Assembly (NCBI RefSeq): GCF_000955955.1
Contig: NZ_JYJG01000548.1
Coordinates: 1-9,636 of the forward strand
Length of the DNA stretch: 9,636 nt
From: Lentzea aerocolonigenes
GTDB lineage: Bacteria; Actinomycetota; Actinomycetes; Mycobacteriales; Pseudonocardiaceae
Direction of reading: 5' to 3'
Shown: positions 1 through 5,714 of the stretch, piece by piece
Layout: every line of letters begins with the position of its first letter
How positions within the stretch are numbered: position 1 is the first letter of the stretch
Notes under the pieces: model-generated
Seen by the model: only the letters and a program-made list of their open reading frames with translations
Told to the model about the DNA's origin: nothing
The model's database searches: none
Program-made: the position numbers and the translations under genes

Positions 1-32
1 GCCAACAGGGCAGACCCCTTGGAATCAACCGT

Positions 33-386
33 CTAGAGCGATTGCGTCAGGTTCACGGGGTTTCCGTCCGGATCGAACACGTGCGCCACCCGCTGCCCCC
101 ACGGCATGTCGTTGGACGGACCCAGCACCCGCCCGCCAGCGGGCTCGACCAGCGGCAGCAACGCGTTGACATCCGCCACGTCGATGCTGAGCGTGATCCG
201 CGGTGGCACCGACGTGTCGGCTCCCTCGGCGACGAGCCCGAGCTCAGCGTCGCCGATCTGCAGGGTCTTGTAGAACACCGGCCCGTCCTCCGGGTACCGG
301 GCCACCTCCACCGCGCCGAGAACCTGCTCGTAGAACGCCTGCACGGACCCCAGGTTCGGGGTGATGATGATGGGCTGGATCGCCAT
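33..386 (-). CDS. VOC family (glyoxalase/bleomycin-resistance fold) protein
   Basis: This 117-residue protein has the size and pattern of a single VOC-fold subunit (two beta-alpha-beta-beta-beta units, normally dimeric and metal-binding). It opens with AIQPIIITPNLGSVQAFYEQVLG (split here as AIQPIIITP and AFYEQVLG), typical of the first strand and helix. It ends with GQRVAHVFDPDGNPVNLTQ, typical of the last strands. The Glu often found as a metal ligand in the final DPDGN-x-x-E position is replaced by Asn112, so metal-dependent lyase chemistry is uncertain; binding or sequestration of a small molecule is equally possible. The ATG at 386 has a strong GGGAGG Shine-Dalgarno sequence about 6 nt upstream. 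The gene starts 10 nt after the sigma-factor stop, so it is probably co-transcribed, and it may also have its own promoter at 411-434. The substrate cannot be told from sequence. Confidence 0.93.
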   Translation of the reverse strand: MAIQPIIITPNLGSVQAFYEQVLGAVEVARYPEDGPVFYKTLQIGDAELGLVAEGADTSVPPRITLSIDVADVNALLPLVEPAGGRVLGPSNDMPWGQRVAHVFDPDGNPVNLTQSL

Positions 387-396
387 GAGACCTCCC

Positions 397-1332
397 TCAG
401 TCCACCTGTGTACGGGCTGGAGCGCCCGAACTCATCGGCGAACCGAACAGCGGCAGCAGTTCCGGCACGTTCAGGAACGTCGTCGTCCCCGTCACCAGCC
501 CACCCCGCACGTCCAGGAACACCAGCCCGAACGGCCGATCCATCCCCGGCCGCATCTGCCAGAAGGCAGGCGAGGCATTGGCCCGCACCGGCACCAGCCA
601 CGCCCCCTTGCACGCAGCCCCGGGATCGCTCAACGCCGCCGCCACCGCGGGACGCCCGCGCAGCCACCAGCTGAACGGCGGCATCGAGATCGTGGCGTCC
701 TCGTGCAGCAACGCCACCAGAGTCCGCACGTCATGCCGCTCGAAAGCCTCGCAGTACCGGCTGAGCAACGACTTCTGCACCGGATCCGCAACGTTCAACG
801 GCTCGCCGGCGTCAACCGAGGACAACGTGGCACGTGCCCGCTGCAAAGCCGAGTTCGCCGAAGCCACCGAGATCGACAACAACGCAGCAACCTCGGAAGC
901 CTGCCACGCCAGCACATCACGCAAGATCAGCACCACCCGCTGCCGAGCAGGCAGGTGCTGAAGAGCCGCCACGAACGCCAGCCGGACGGTCTCCCGCCGA
1001 ATCGCCTGGTCCTCGGGCAACACGAGCGCATCCGGCACGGGCTGCACGAACACCCGCTCGTGCAACGGCGCCCCGATCTCCCCGCCGGAAGGCCCCAGGT
1101 CCACCGCCAACGCCCGCCGCTGCGAAGACCGCAGCATGTCGATGCAGATGTTCGTGGCGATCCGGTACAGCCAAGTCCGCAGCGACCCGCGCGACGAGTC
1201 GAAGCTGGAGTACGCCTTCCACGCGCGCACGAGCGTCTCCTGCACGGCGTCCTCGGCCTCGAAACCGGACCCGAGCATCCGGTAGCAGTAGCCGGTCAGC
1301 TCGATCCGGAACGGCTCCAGCGTCTCGATCAC
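397..1332 (-). CDS. ECF sigma-70 family factor with C-terminal SnoaL-like domain (SigX5/TIGR02960 type)
   Basis: RNA polymerase sigma factor of 311 residues. Sigma region 2 spans about residues 8-75 (ELTGYCYRMLGS, then EAEDAVQETLVRAWKAY, then RTWLYRIATN). Region 4 spans about 120-172 (HLPARQRVVLILRDVLAW, then SEVAALL and SANSALQRARATL). The rest, from about 185, is a SnoaL/NTF2-like extension with SRYCEAFERHD and HEDATISMPP, which in ECF factors of this kind modulates activity in place of a classical anti-sigma factor. No anti-sigma gene is adjacent. I chose the GTG at 1332 because the family begins with a sequence like its IETLEPFRIELTGYCYR, and AGGG lies 9 nt upstream. The open frame extends further to 1587, but that part is antisense to the MFS gene and has no domain. 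It likely drives the TGAGTT-N14-[CG]GTA elements in this window (inference). No clear copy of that element precedes its own start. Confidence 0.93.
   Translation of the reverse strand: MIETLEPFRIELTGYCYRMLGSGFEAEDAVQETLVRAWKAYSSFDSSRGSLRTWLYRIATNICIDMLRSSQRRALAVDLGPSGGEIGAPLHERVFVQPVPDALVLPEDQAIRRETVRLAFVAALQHLPARQRVVLILRDVLAWQASEVAALLSISVASANSALQRARATLSSVDAGEPLNVADPVQKSLLSRYCEAFERHDVRTLVALLHEDATISMPPFSWWLRGRPAVAAALSDPGAACKGAWLVPVRANASPAFWQMRPGMDRPFGLVFLDVRGGLVTGTTTFLNVPELLPLFGSPMSSGAPARTQVD
411..434 (-). promoter_or_regulatory. Candidate ECF-type promoter for the VOC gene
   Basis: Reading the minus strand, TGAGTT is followed after exactly 14 nt by CGTA, the same blocks and spacing as the two elements in front of the MFS and DinB genes. 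Identity to the DinB copy is 18 of 24 positions. It lies inside the 3' end of the sigma-factor gene and would give the VOC gene a leader of about 15-18 nt, enough to include its Shine-Dalgarno sequence. As it overlaps coding sequence, a chance match cannot be excluded. Confidence 0.42.
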
Positions 1333-1346
1333 AGCAACGAACCCTA

Positions 1347-1372
1347 CGCGGACCTGTGAGTTTTCGCGGACC
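1347..1372 (+). repeat. Direct repeat CGCGGACC flanking the -35-like element
   Basis: CGCGGACC occurs at 1347-1354 and again at 1365-1372, 18 nt apart start to start, in the 57-bp region between the sigma factor and the MFS gene. The second copy overlaps the candidate promoter. It could be a second-regulator site or chance in GC-rich DNA; the DinB promoter lacks the upstream copy. Confidence 0.3.
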
Positions 1373-1380
1373 GGCTGGTA
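1357..1380 (+). promoter_or_regulatory. Candidate ECF-type promoter for the MFS gene (TGAGTT-N14-GGTA)
   Basis: TGAGTT at 1357 is followed after 14 nt by GGTA ending at 1380, which is 9 nt before the MFS ATG. From the T at 1357 through the ATG, 32 of 36 positions are identical to the stretch before the DinB gene (2620-2655). The conservation includes both blocks and the distance to the start codon. If GGTA is the -10 element, transcription would begin at or within about 3 nt of the ATG, giving a leaderless or nearly leaderless mRNA. The resident ECF sigma factor is the obvious candidate to read it. Confidence 0.62.
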
Positions 1381-1389
1381 GGAACGGAC

Positions 1390-2622
1390 ATGGAGTCTGA
1401 TGGCGTCGAGGTACGGCTGGGCGGCCGCTTTCACCGGCTCTTCGGTGCCACGCTCGTGTCGGCGGCCGGCACCGGCATGCACGCCGCCGCGTTGCCCCTG
1501 CTGACCCTGCAGAGCACCAGCAGCCCGCTGGCGTTGAGCTCTGTCGTGATGGCCGCCGAGATTCCTTGGGTGTTGCTGTCGCTGCACGCCGGTGTCGTGG
1601 TGGACCGGCTGGACCGGCGGCGGGTGATGGTGTGGGCGGACCTGGGCCGGTTCGCCGTCCTGGTCGCGCTCGTGGTGCTGATCCTGACGGCGCGGGTGAG
1701 TCTGGTGTGGCTGGTGCTCGCGGCGTTCCTGCTCGGCGTCGGCCAGGTCTTCTTCGACCTCGCGGCCCAGTCGGCCATTCCCGACTTCGTGTCGCGGGAC
1801 CCGCGGAAGCTGGCGACGGCGAACGGGCGGATCGCCGCGGCGGAGAGCAACGGTGAGGACTTCGCCGGGCCTCCGCTCGGCTCAGCTCTGTTCGGTGTGT
1901 GGAACTTCCTGCCGTTCGCCGGCAACGCACTGTCGTTCGCCGCCAGCGGCCTGTTGATCTTCTCGATCCGGGCGGACGCCAAGACGAAGGAGCCGTCCGA
2001 AGCTCCGCGCGGGAGCGTGCGGAACGAGATCGCCGAGGGCATCCGGTGGTTGTTCGGAAACCGGACCCTGCGGGCGCTGGCCGTGGTCTCCTGTCTCGGC
2101 AACGTCGCGGCCACCGCTCAGTTCGCGATGCTCGCACTGCTGGCCAAGGAGGTCCTCGCACTTCCGGACTTCGGTTTCGGCCTGTTGCTGACGGCCACCG
2201 CGGTCGGCGCGACGGCTGGGGGACTGGCGGCCGCGTCTGTCAGCAGGCGGCTCGGGCCTGGCACGGTGATGCTCGCGGGCAAAGCCGGTGTGGGCGCGGC
2301 CGTTCTGGTGCTGGGACTTGTCGCCGACTCCTGGGTCGCGGCCGCGATGATGATGGTGACCGGTGCGCTGATGACCGCGGAGAAAGTCGTGGTGAGCACG
2401 TTGCGCCAGCAGATCGTGCCTGACGGGCTCCTGGGGAGGGTGCTCTCGTCGAGCAGGCTGGTGGTGATGGCAGGAGGGCCGGTTGGCGCGGCGCTCGGCG
2501 GTGTTCTCGCCAGTGTGTTCGCGGTTCAGGTCGCGTATGTCGCCGCCGGCGTTTTCCTCATCCTGGTTGCGCTGGCCTTCTACCCGGTGCTGAACAACCG
2601 CGCCCTGGTGGGGGACCGATGA
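1390..2622 (+). CDS. MFS transporter (MFS_3/EntS-like drug or metabolite exporter)
   Basis: A 410-residue, twelve-helix-type major facilitator protein of the inner membrane. The N-terminal half carries the loop 2-3 motif A-like sequence GVVVDRLDRRRVM (residues 68-80), followed by hydrophobic segments at about 88-100, 105-122 and 160-192. A charged central loop (about 195-222) contains AKTKEPSEAPRG, and a second hydrophobic half runs from about 228 to 403. The pattern matches the MFS_3 group that includes enterobactin exporter EntS and many actinobacterial drug exporters, so proton-driven efflux is likely; the substrate is unknown. The ATG at 1390 is supported by its fixed distance to the repeated promoter. 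AGGA at 1380-1383 could also act as a Shine-Dalgarno sequence. It is divergent from the sigma factor, and its TGA stop is the first three bases of the promoter for the next gene. Confidence 0.94.
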   Translation: MESDGVEVRLGGRFHRLFGATLVSAAGTGMHAAALPLLTLQSTSSPLALSSVVMAAEIPWVLLSLHAGVVVDRLDRRRVMVWADLGRFAVLVALVVLILTARVSLVWLVLAAFLLGVGQVFFDLAAQSAIPDFVSRDPRKLATANGRIAAAESNGEDFAGPPLGSALFGVWNFLPFAGNALSFAASGLLIFSIRADAKTKEPSEAPRGSVRNEIAEGIRWLFGNRTLRALAVVSCLGNVAATAQFAMLALLAKEVLALPDFGFGLLLTATAVGATAGGLAAASVSRRLGPGTVMLAGKAGVGAAVLVLGLVADSWVAAAMMMVTGALMTAEKVVVSTLRQQIVPDGLLGRVLSSSRLVVMAGGPVGAALGGVLASVFAVQVAYVAAGVFLILVALAFYPVLNNRALVGDR

Positions 2623-2643
2623 GTTTTCGCGGTCCGGCTCGTA
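2620..2643 (+). promoter_or_regulatory. Candidate ECF-type promoter for the DinB-like gene (TGAGTT-N14-CGTA)
   Basis: Second near-identical copy of the element at 1357-1380 (22 of 24 identical). CGTA ends at 2643, again 9 nt before the ATG. No Shine-Dalgarno-like sequence lies between CGTA and the ATG, which supports leaderless initiation. The first three bases are the stop codon of the MFS gene, so this promoter is embedded at an operon joint and would let the downstream gene be expressed separately. Confidence 0.65.
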
Positions 2644-2652
2644 TGAACGGGC

Positions 2653-3228
2653 ATGACCGAAGAAATCTGGGCCGCCATCCGCGCGGAACGTCTTGACCAG
2701 GCAGAACTGCTGAGCAGCCTCACCGACGAGCAGTGGAACGCCCCGAGCCTGTGCGAAGGCTGGCGCGTCAGGGAAGTCGTCGCGCACACGACCCTGCCGT
2801 TCCACAGCTCACGGACCAGGGTGCTCAAGGAGATGCTCAAGTCCGCCGGCCGGTTCAACCACGCCTCCGACCGCATGGCCAAGCAGGACGCCGCAAGACT
2901 CTCGAAGAACGAGCTGGCCGGCGTCCTGAAGGCCAACGCGGACGACCGCTGGACCCCACCCGGCGGCGGCCCGGCCGGAGCGCTCTCGCACGACGTCATC
3001 CACGGCCTCGACATCACCATCGCGCTCGGACTCGACCGCAAGGTGCCGCACGACCGGCTCGAACTCGTCCTCGACGGCATGACCCCGCGCACCGTGAAGT
3101 ACTTCGGCGCCGACCTCGCGAACAAACGCCTCGAAGCCACCGACCTGGACTGGGCGTTCGGCGAGGGCCGGCCCGTGAGACGACCTGCCCAGGAACTACT
3201 GCTCCTCGTCTGCGGCCGCCGGATCTGA
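2653..3228 (+). CDS. DinB-superfamily, maleylpyruvate isomerase-like (TIGR03083-type) protein, possibly mycothiol-dependent
   Basis: 191 residues with the typical opening of the TIGR03083 group: IWAAIRAERL, then LSSLTDEQWNAPSLCEGW and VREVVAH. The four-helix DinB fold normally binds a divalent metal through three residues. Here His45, His113 and His117 (in LSHDVIHGLDI) sit where ligands are expected. Relatives with known function use mycothiol as thiol cofactor for isomerisation or conjugation; whether this protein does so is inference. The family often continues somewhat beyond the final AQELLLLVCGRRI, so the C-terminus looks slightly short. The last 33 nt overlap the tail of the convergent MarR gene. 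The start at 2653 is fixed by its 9-nt distance from the repeated promoter. Its context with an ECF sigma factor, a VOC protein and an exporter suggests a role in handling a reactive small molecule. Confidence 0.88.
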   Translation: MTEEIWAAIRAERLDQAELLSSLTDEQWNAPSLCEGWRVREVVAHTTLPFHSSRTRVLKEMLKSAGRFNHASDRMAKQDAARLSKNELAGVLKANADDRWTPPGGGPAGALSHDVIHGLDITIALGLDRKVPHDRLELVLDGMTPRTVKYFGADLANKRLEATDLDWAFGEGRPVRRPAQELLLLVCGRRI

Positions 3229-3696
3229 CGTCGCCTCCCGCACCCGCGCGGTCGCCGAGGTCGTCGTGGCGAGGAACCGCGCCACCACTTCGCGATCCGC
3301 GGCACTCAACGCGGACCACGCCGAGGAGTACGAGAGAGCGAGCGGCTGGAAGAACGCCGAGGCCACCGCCGTCGCCGCCGAGAGCACCCGCAGCTCGACG
3401 CGGCGACGGTCGTCCGAAGCACGCTCGCGGACGACGTGACCAGCACGCTCCAGCCGGTCCAGCACGGACGTCGTGGCGGACGCGCTGAGGTTCAGGGCTC
3501 GGGCGAGCGCGCCGGGGGTCATGGGGGAGCGAGCCGTCATGATCAGGTTCAACGCTGTCATGTCGGTCGGGTGCAGCGAGTGCGCCGCGCTGAAGATCTC
3601 CAGGAACCGGTTCGACTCCATCACGAGCGCCCGCACCAGCATGCTCAGGTCGTAGTCACTTGCCTCGCTCACCACGCCAGCATACAGTTCGGCCAT
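3196..3696 (-). CDS. MarR family transcriptional regulator
   Basis: 166-residue dimeric winged-helix repressor. The DNA-binding region covers about residues 43-105: LHPTDMTALNLI, then PMTPGALARALNLSASATTSVLDRL split over recognition-helix residues 60-82, and the wing RERASDDRRRVELRVL. Flanking helices (17-40 and 110-155) would form the dimer and ligand pocket. It diverges from the MMPL exporter, the classic arrangement in which a MarR protein represses an efflux gene until the exported compound binds. Start choice is uncertain. The ATG at 3696 lies inside the candidate operator and has no Shine-Dalgarno sequence. A GTG at 3672 (158 residues) would sit 7 nt after a -10-like TATGCT (minus strand, 3679-3684) and would be leaderless. 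The C-terminal 33 nt overlap the tail of the convergent DinB-like gene. Confidence 0.92.
   Translation of the reverse strand: MAELYAGVVSEASDYDLSMLVRALVMESNRFLEIFSAAHSLHPTDMTALNLIMTARSPMTPGALARALNLSASATTSVLDRLERAGHVVRERASDDRRRVELRVLSAATAVASAFFQPLALSYSSAWSALSAADREVVARFLATTTSATARVREATSDPAAADEEQ
3660..3688 (+). promoter_or_regulatory. Candidate sigma-70-type promoter for the MMPL operon
   Basis: TTGCCT (3660-3665) and TACAGT (3683-3688) each match 4 of 6 consensus bases of the housekeeping promoter and are separated by 17 nt. This predicts a transcript start near 3694-3696 and a leader of about 30 nt that includes the GAAGGA Shine-Dalgarno sequence of the exporter gene. It lies within the 5' part of the MarR gene and overlaps the candidate MarR promoter on the other strand. 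Confidence 0.45.
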
Positions 3697-3708
3697 CGAA
3701 TGATTCGA
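3679..3708 (-). promoter_or_regulatory. Weak candidate promoter for the MarR gene
   Basis: On the minus strand TATGCT (3679-3684) lies 18 nt after TCGAAT (3703-3708). The -10 match is fair, the -35 match is poor. If used, transcription would start close to the GTG at 3672, giving a leaderless MarR mRNA starting at that codon. It overlaps the exporter promoter and the palindrome. Confidence 0.25.
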
Positions 3709-3716
3709 CGATCGAA
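3688..3716. promoter_or_regulatory. Candidate MarR operator (29-bp near-palindrome)
   Basis: The two 14-nt arms about position 3702 match at 11 of 14 positions. The core TCGAAT, one base, ATTCGA is perfect, and the outer TTCG/CGAA pair is also perfect. MarR dimers usually bind palindromes of about 16-30 bp between divergent genes. This one covers the predicted exporter transcription start, reaches the exporter Shine-Dalgarno sequence, and includes the upstream MarR ATG, so binding would shut off both directions. Confidence 0.55.
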
Positions 3717-3725
3717 GGAATGCTG

Positions 3726-5699
3726 ATGCGCGTCCTGGCCGGAGTGGTGCTCGTCGTCTGGCTCGCGCTGGGCGGGTTCACCGGGCCGTACTCGGGGAAG
3801 CTGTCGGAGGTCGCGGAGAACGACAGCAGCGCGTTCCTGCCGAACTCCGCGGAGTCCACCCAGGTCGCCGAACTGCAGAAGAAGTTCCAGCGCAGCAACG
3901 CGATCCCGGCGATCGTCCTGGTGGAACGCGAGGGCGGGCTGACCGAACAGGACAGGAAGTACCTCGCGGACCGCGGCAAGGGCTTCCAGGCGTCCCCGGT
4001 CATCCCGGCGCCCAACGACGACGAAGCCGCGCAGATCGTCGTGCTGCTCGACCCGGCCAAGGAAGTCCGAGACTCGGTCCTGCAGCTCAGAGACGGCACT
4101 CGCGGCGCCCCGGCGGGTCTGACGGTGCTGGTCACCGGACCGGCCGCGCAGATCGCCGACCTCGTCGAGGCGTTCGGCGGCATCGACGGGTTGCTGCTGG
4201 TCGTCGCCGGCGCGGTGGTCGCGTTGATCCTGCTCGTCGTCTACCGGAGTCCACTGCTGCCGCTGATCGTGCTCCTGTCGGCGGTGTTCGCCCTCGGCCT
4301 GGCCAGCTTCGTCGTGTACCTGTTGGCCAAGAACGACATCCTCGCGCTGAACGGCCAAAGCCAAGGCATCCTCTCGATCCTCGTCTTCGGCGCGGCGACG
4401 GACTACGCACTGCTGCTGGTGTCGAGATTCCGCGAAGAACTCCGGGACACACAAGACAAGTACGCCTCCATCCGCACGGCCTGGCGCGGCACCGTCGAAC
4501 CCATCGCGGCGTCGGCGGGCACGGTGATCCTCGGCGTGCTGTGCCTGCTGTTCAGCGACCTCGACTCGAACAAGGGCCTCGGACCCGTTGCGGCCATCGG
4601 CATCGGCGCCGCGCTGCTCACCACGATGACGTTCCTGCCGGCCACCCTGGCGTTGCTCGGCCGGGCCGCGTTCTGGCCGTTCGCACCGAAGTTCGGTTCG
4701 CCGCACCCGGAGACGAGTGGTCTGTGGGGCAAGGTCGCGAGCACGGTGCGGAGCAAGCCACGCGCGATCTGGATCGTCACCACCCTGGTCCTCCTGGCCG
4801 GCGCCGCGTTCCTGCCTCAACTCAAGGCATCCGGCACCGCGCAGTCCGACGTGTTCCTGACCGAGGTCGAATCCGTTGCCGGGCAAGAAGTGCTGTCACG
4901 GCACTTCCCTGGCGGCACCGGCTCGCCGACGGTCATCATCGCAGAAGAGGGCAAGACGGCCGAAGTCCTGCAGAAGTCCAAAGTGGACGGAGTCGCGGAC
5001 GTCAGGCCCAGTGGAACGGCAGAAGGCCTGGTGCGCATCGAAGCGACGCTGAAGGACGCACCGGACTCCGACGCCGCAGTGGCGACGGTCGACCGCATCC
5101 GTGCGGCGGTTCACGGGACCGACGCCAAGGTCGGCGGCCAGACGGCGACGTTGCTGGACACGAGGAAGACGTCCGAACACGACCGCCTGCTGATCATCCC
5201 GATCGTCCTGCTGGTGATCTTCCTGGTCCTGGCGCTGCTGCTGAGGTCGCTTCTGGCACCGATCCTGCTGATCGCCACGGTCGTGCTGTCGTTCGCGGCC
5301 ACGATGGGCGTGTCGGCGCTGGTGTTCAACCACATCCTGGACTTCCCCGGCGCGGACCCGGTCGTGCCGCTGTTCGGGTTCGTGTTCCTGGTGGCACTGG
5401 GCATCGACTACAACATCTTCCTGATGACCCGTGTCCGCGAGGAGACCGGGCAACTCGGCACCGTCGAGGGCACGCTGCGAGGCCTCAGCCTGACCGGTGG
5501 CGTGATCACGTCAGCGGGCGTGGTGCTGGCCGCGACGTTCGCCGCGCTCGCCGTGCTGCCGATCCTGTTCCTCACCCAGATCGCGTTCATCGTGGCGTTC
5601 GGCGTCCTGCTGGACACGCTGCTGGTGCGGTCGTTGCTGGTCCCGGCGCTGTCGGTGGACATCGGCGGCCGAATCTGGTGGCCGTCGAAGCTGCGGTGA
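3726..5699 (+). CDS. MMPL/RND family transporter
   Basis: A 657-residue inner-membrane exporter of the MMPL (mycobacterial membrane protein large) type within the RND superfamily, powered by the proton gradient. Layout: TM1 at residues 1-18; an extracytoplasmic domain to about 150; a hydrophobic bundle of about five helices at 152-315; TM7 at 346-366; a second extracytoplasmic domain to about 485; and a final bundle at 488-648. Both proton-relay Asp-Tyr pairs expected in MMPL proteins are present: Asp226-Tyr227 in FGAATDYALLL and Asp561-Tyr562 in LGIDYNIFLM. The ATG at 3726 was chosen because GAAGGA ends 6 nt upstream. The ATG at 3720 touches that sequence, and the open frame further upstream has no support. 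MMPL proteins export lipids, siderophores or antibiotics; the substrate here is unknown. It is divergent from MarR and runs into the next gene with a 15-nt gap. Confidence 0.94.
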   Translation: MRVLAGVVLVVWLALGGFTGPYSGKLSEVAENDSSAFLPNSAESTQVAELQKKFQRSNAIPAIVLVEREGGLTEQDRKYLADRGKGFQASPVIPAPNDDEAAQIVVLLDPAKEVRDSVLQLRDGTRGAPAGLTVLVTGPAAQIADLVEAFGGIDGLLLVVAGAVVALILLVVYRSPLLPLIVLLSAVFALGLASFVVYLLAKNDILALNGQSQGILSILVFGAATDYALLLVSRFREELRDTQDKYASIRTAWRGTVEPIAASAGTVILGVLCLLFSDLDSNKGLGPVAAIGIGAALLTTMTFLPATLALLGRAAFWPFAPKFGSPHPETSGLWGKVASTVRSKPRAIWIVTTLVLLAGAAFLPQLKASGTAQSDVFLTEVESVAGQEVLSRHFPGGTGSPTVIIAEEGKTAEVLQKSKVDGVADVRPSGTAEGLVRIEATLKDAPDSDAAVATVDRIRAAVHGTDAKVGGQTATLLDTRKTSEHDRLLIIPIVLLVIFLVLALLLRSLLAPILLIATVVLSFAATMGVSALVFNHILDFPGADPVVPLFGFVFLVALGIDYNIFLMTRVREETGQLGTVEGTLRGLSLTGGVITSAGVVLAATFAALAVLPILFLTQIAFIVAFGVLLDTLLVRSLLVPALSVDIGGRIWWPSKLR

Positions 5700-5714
5700 G
5701 CCAGGATCGCGTCC

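Noticed and set aside
1381..1411. GGAAC-N18-CGTC as a classical ECF promoter around the MFS start
   Set aside because: Spacing is longer than usual, it overlaps the coding start, and the matching DinB region does not keep the CGTC block.
1412..1433. Minus-strand TGAAAG-N12-CGTA as a self-promoter of the sigma factor
   Set aside because: The first block differs and the spacing is 2 nt shorter than in the three regulon elements; I see no good evidence of autoregulation.
1333..1587. N-terminal extension of the sigma factor frame up to an ATG at 1587
   Set aside because: It is antisense to the MFS gene, Gln/Arg/His-rich without any domain, and the family's normal start lies at the GTG at 1332 with a ribosome-binding site.
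917..2161. Long minus-strand open frame of 414 codons across the sigma and MFS genes
   Set aside because: Composition dominated by Arg, Pro, Ala and Ser; no motifs; fully covered by two well-supported genes in other frames.
3660..3725. Upstream start of the MMPL protein (22 extra residues)
   Set aside because: The extra segment overlaps the MarR start and the operator, lacks a ribosome-binding site, and would put polar residues before a first helix that starts cleanly at 3726.
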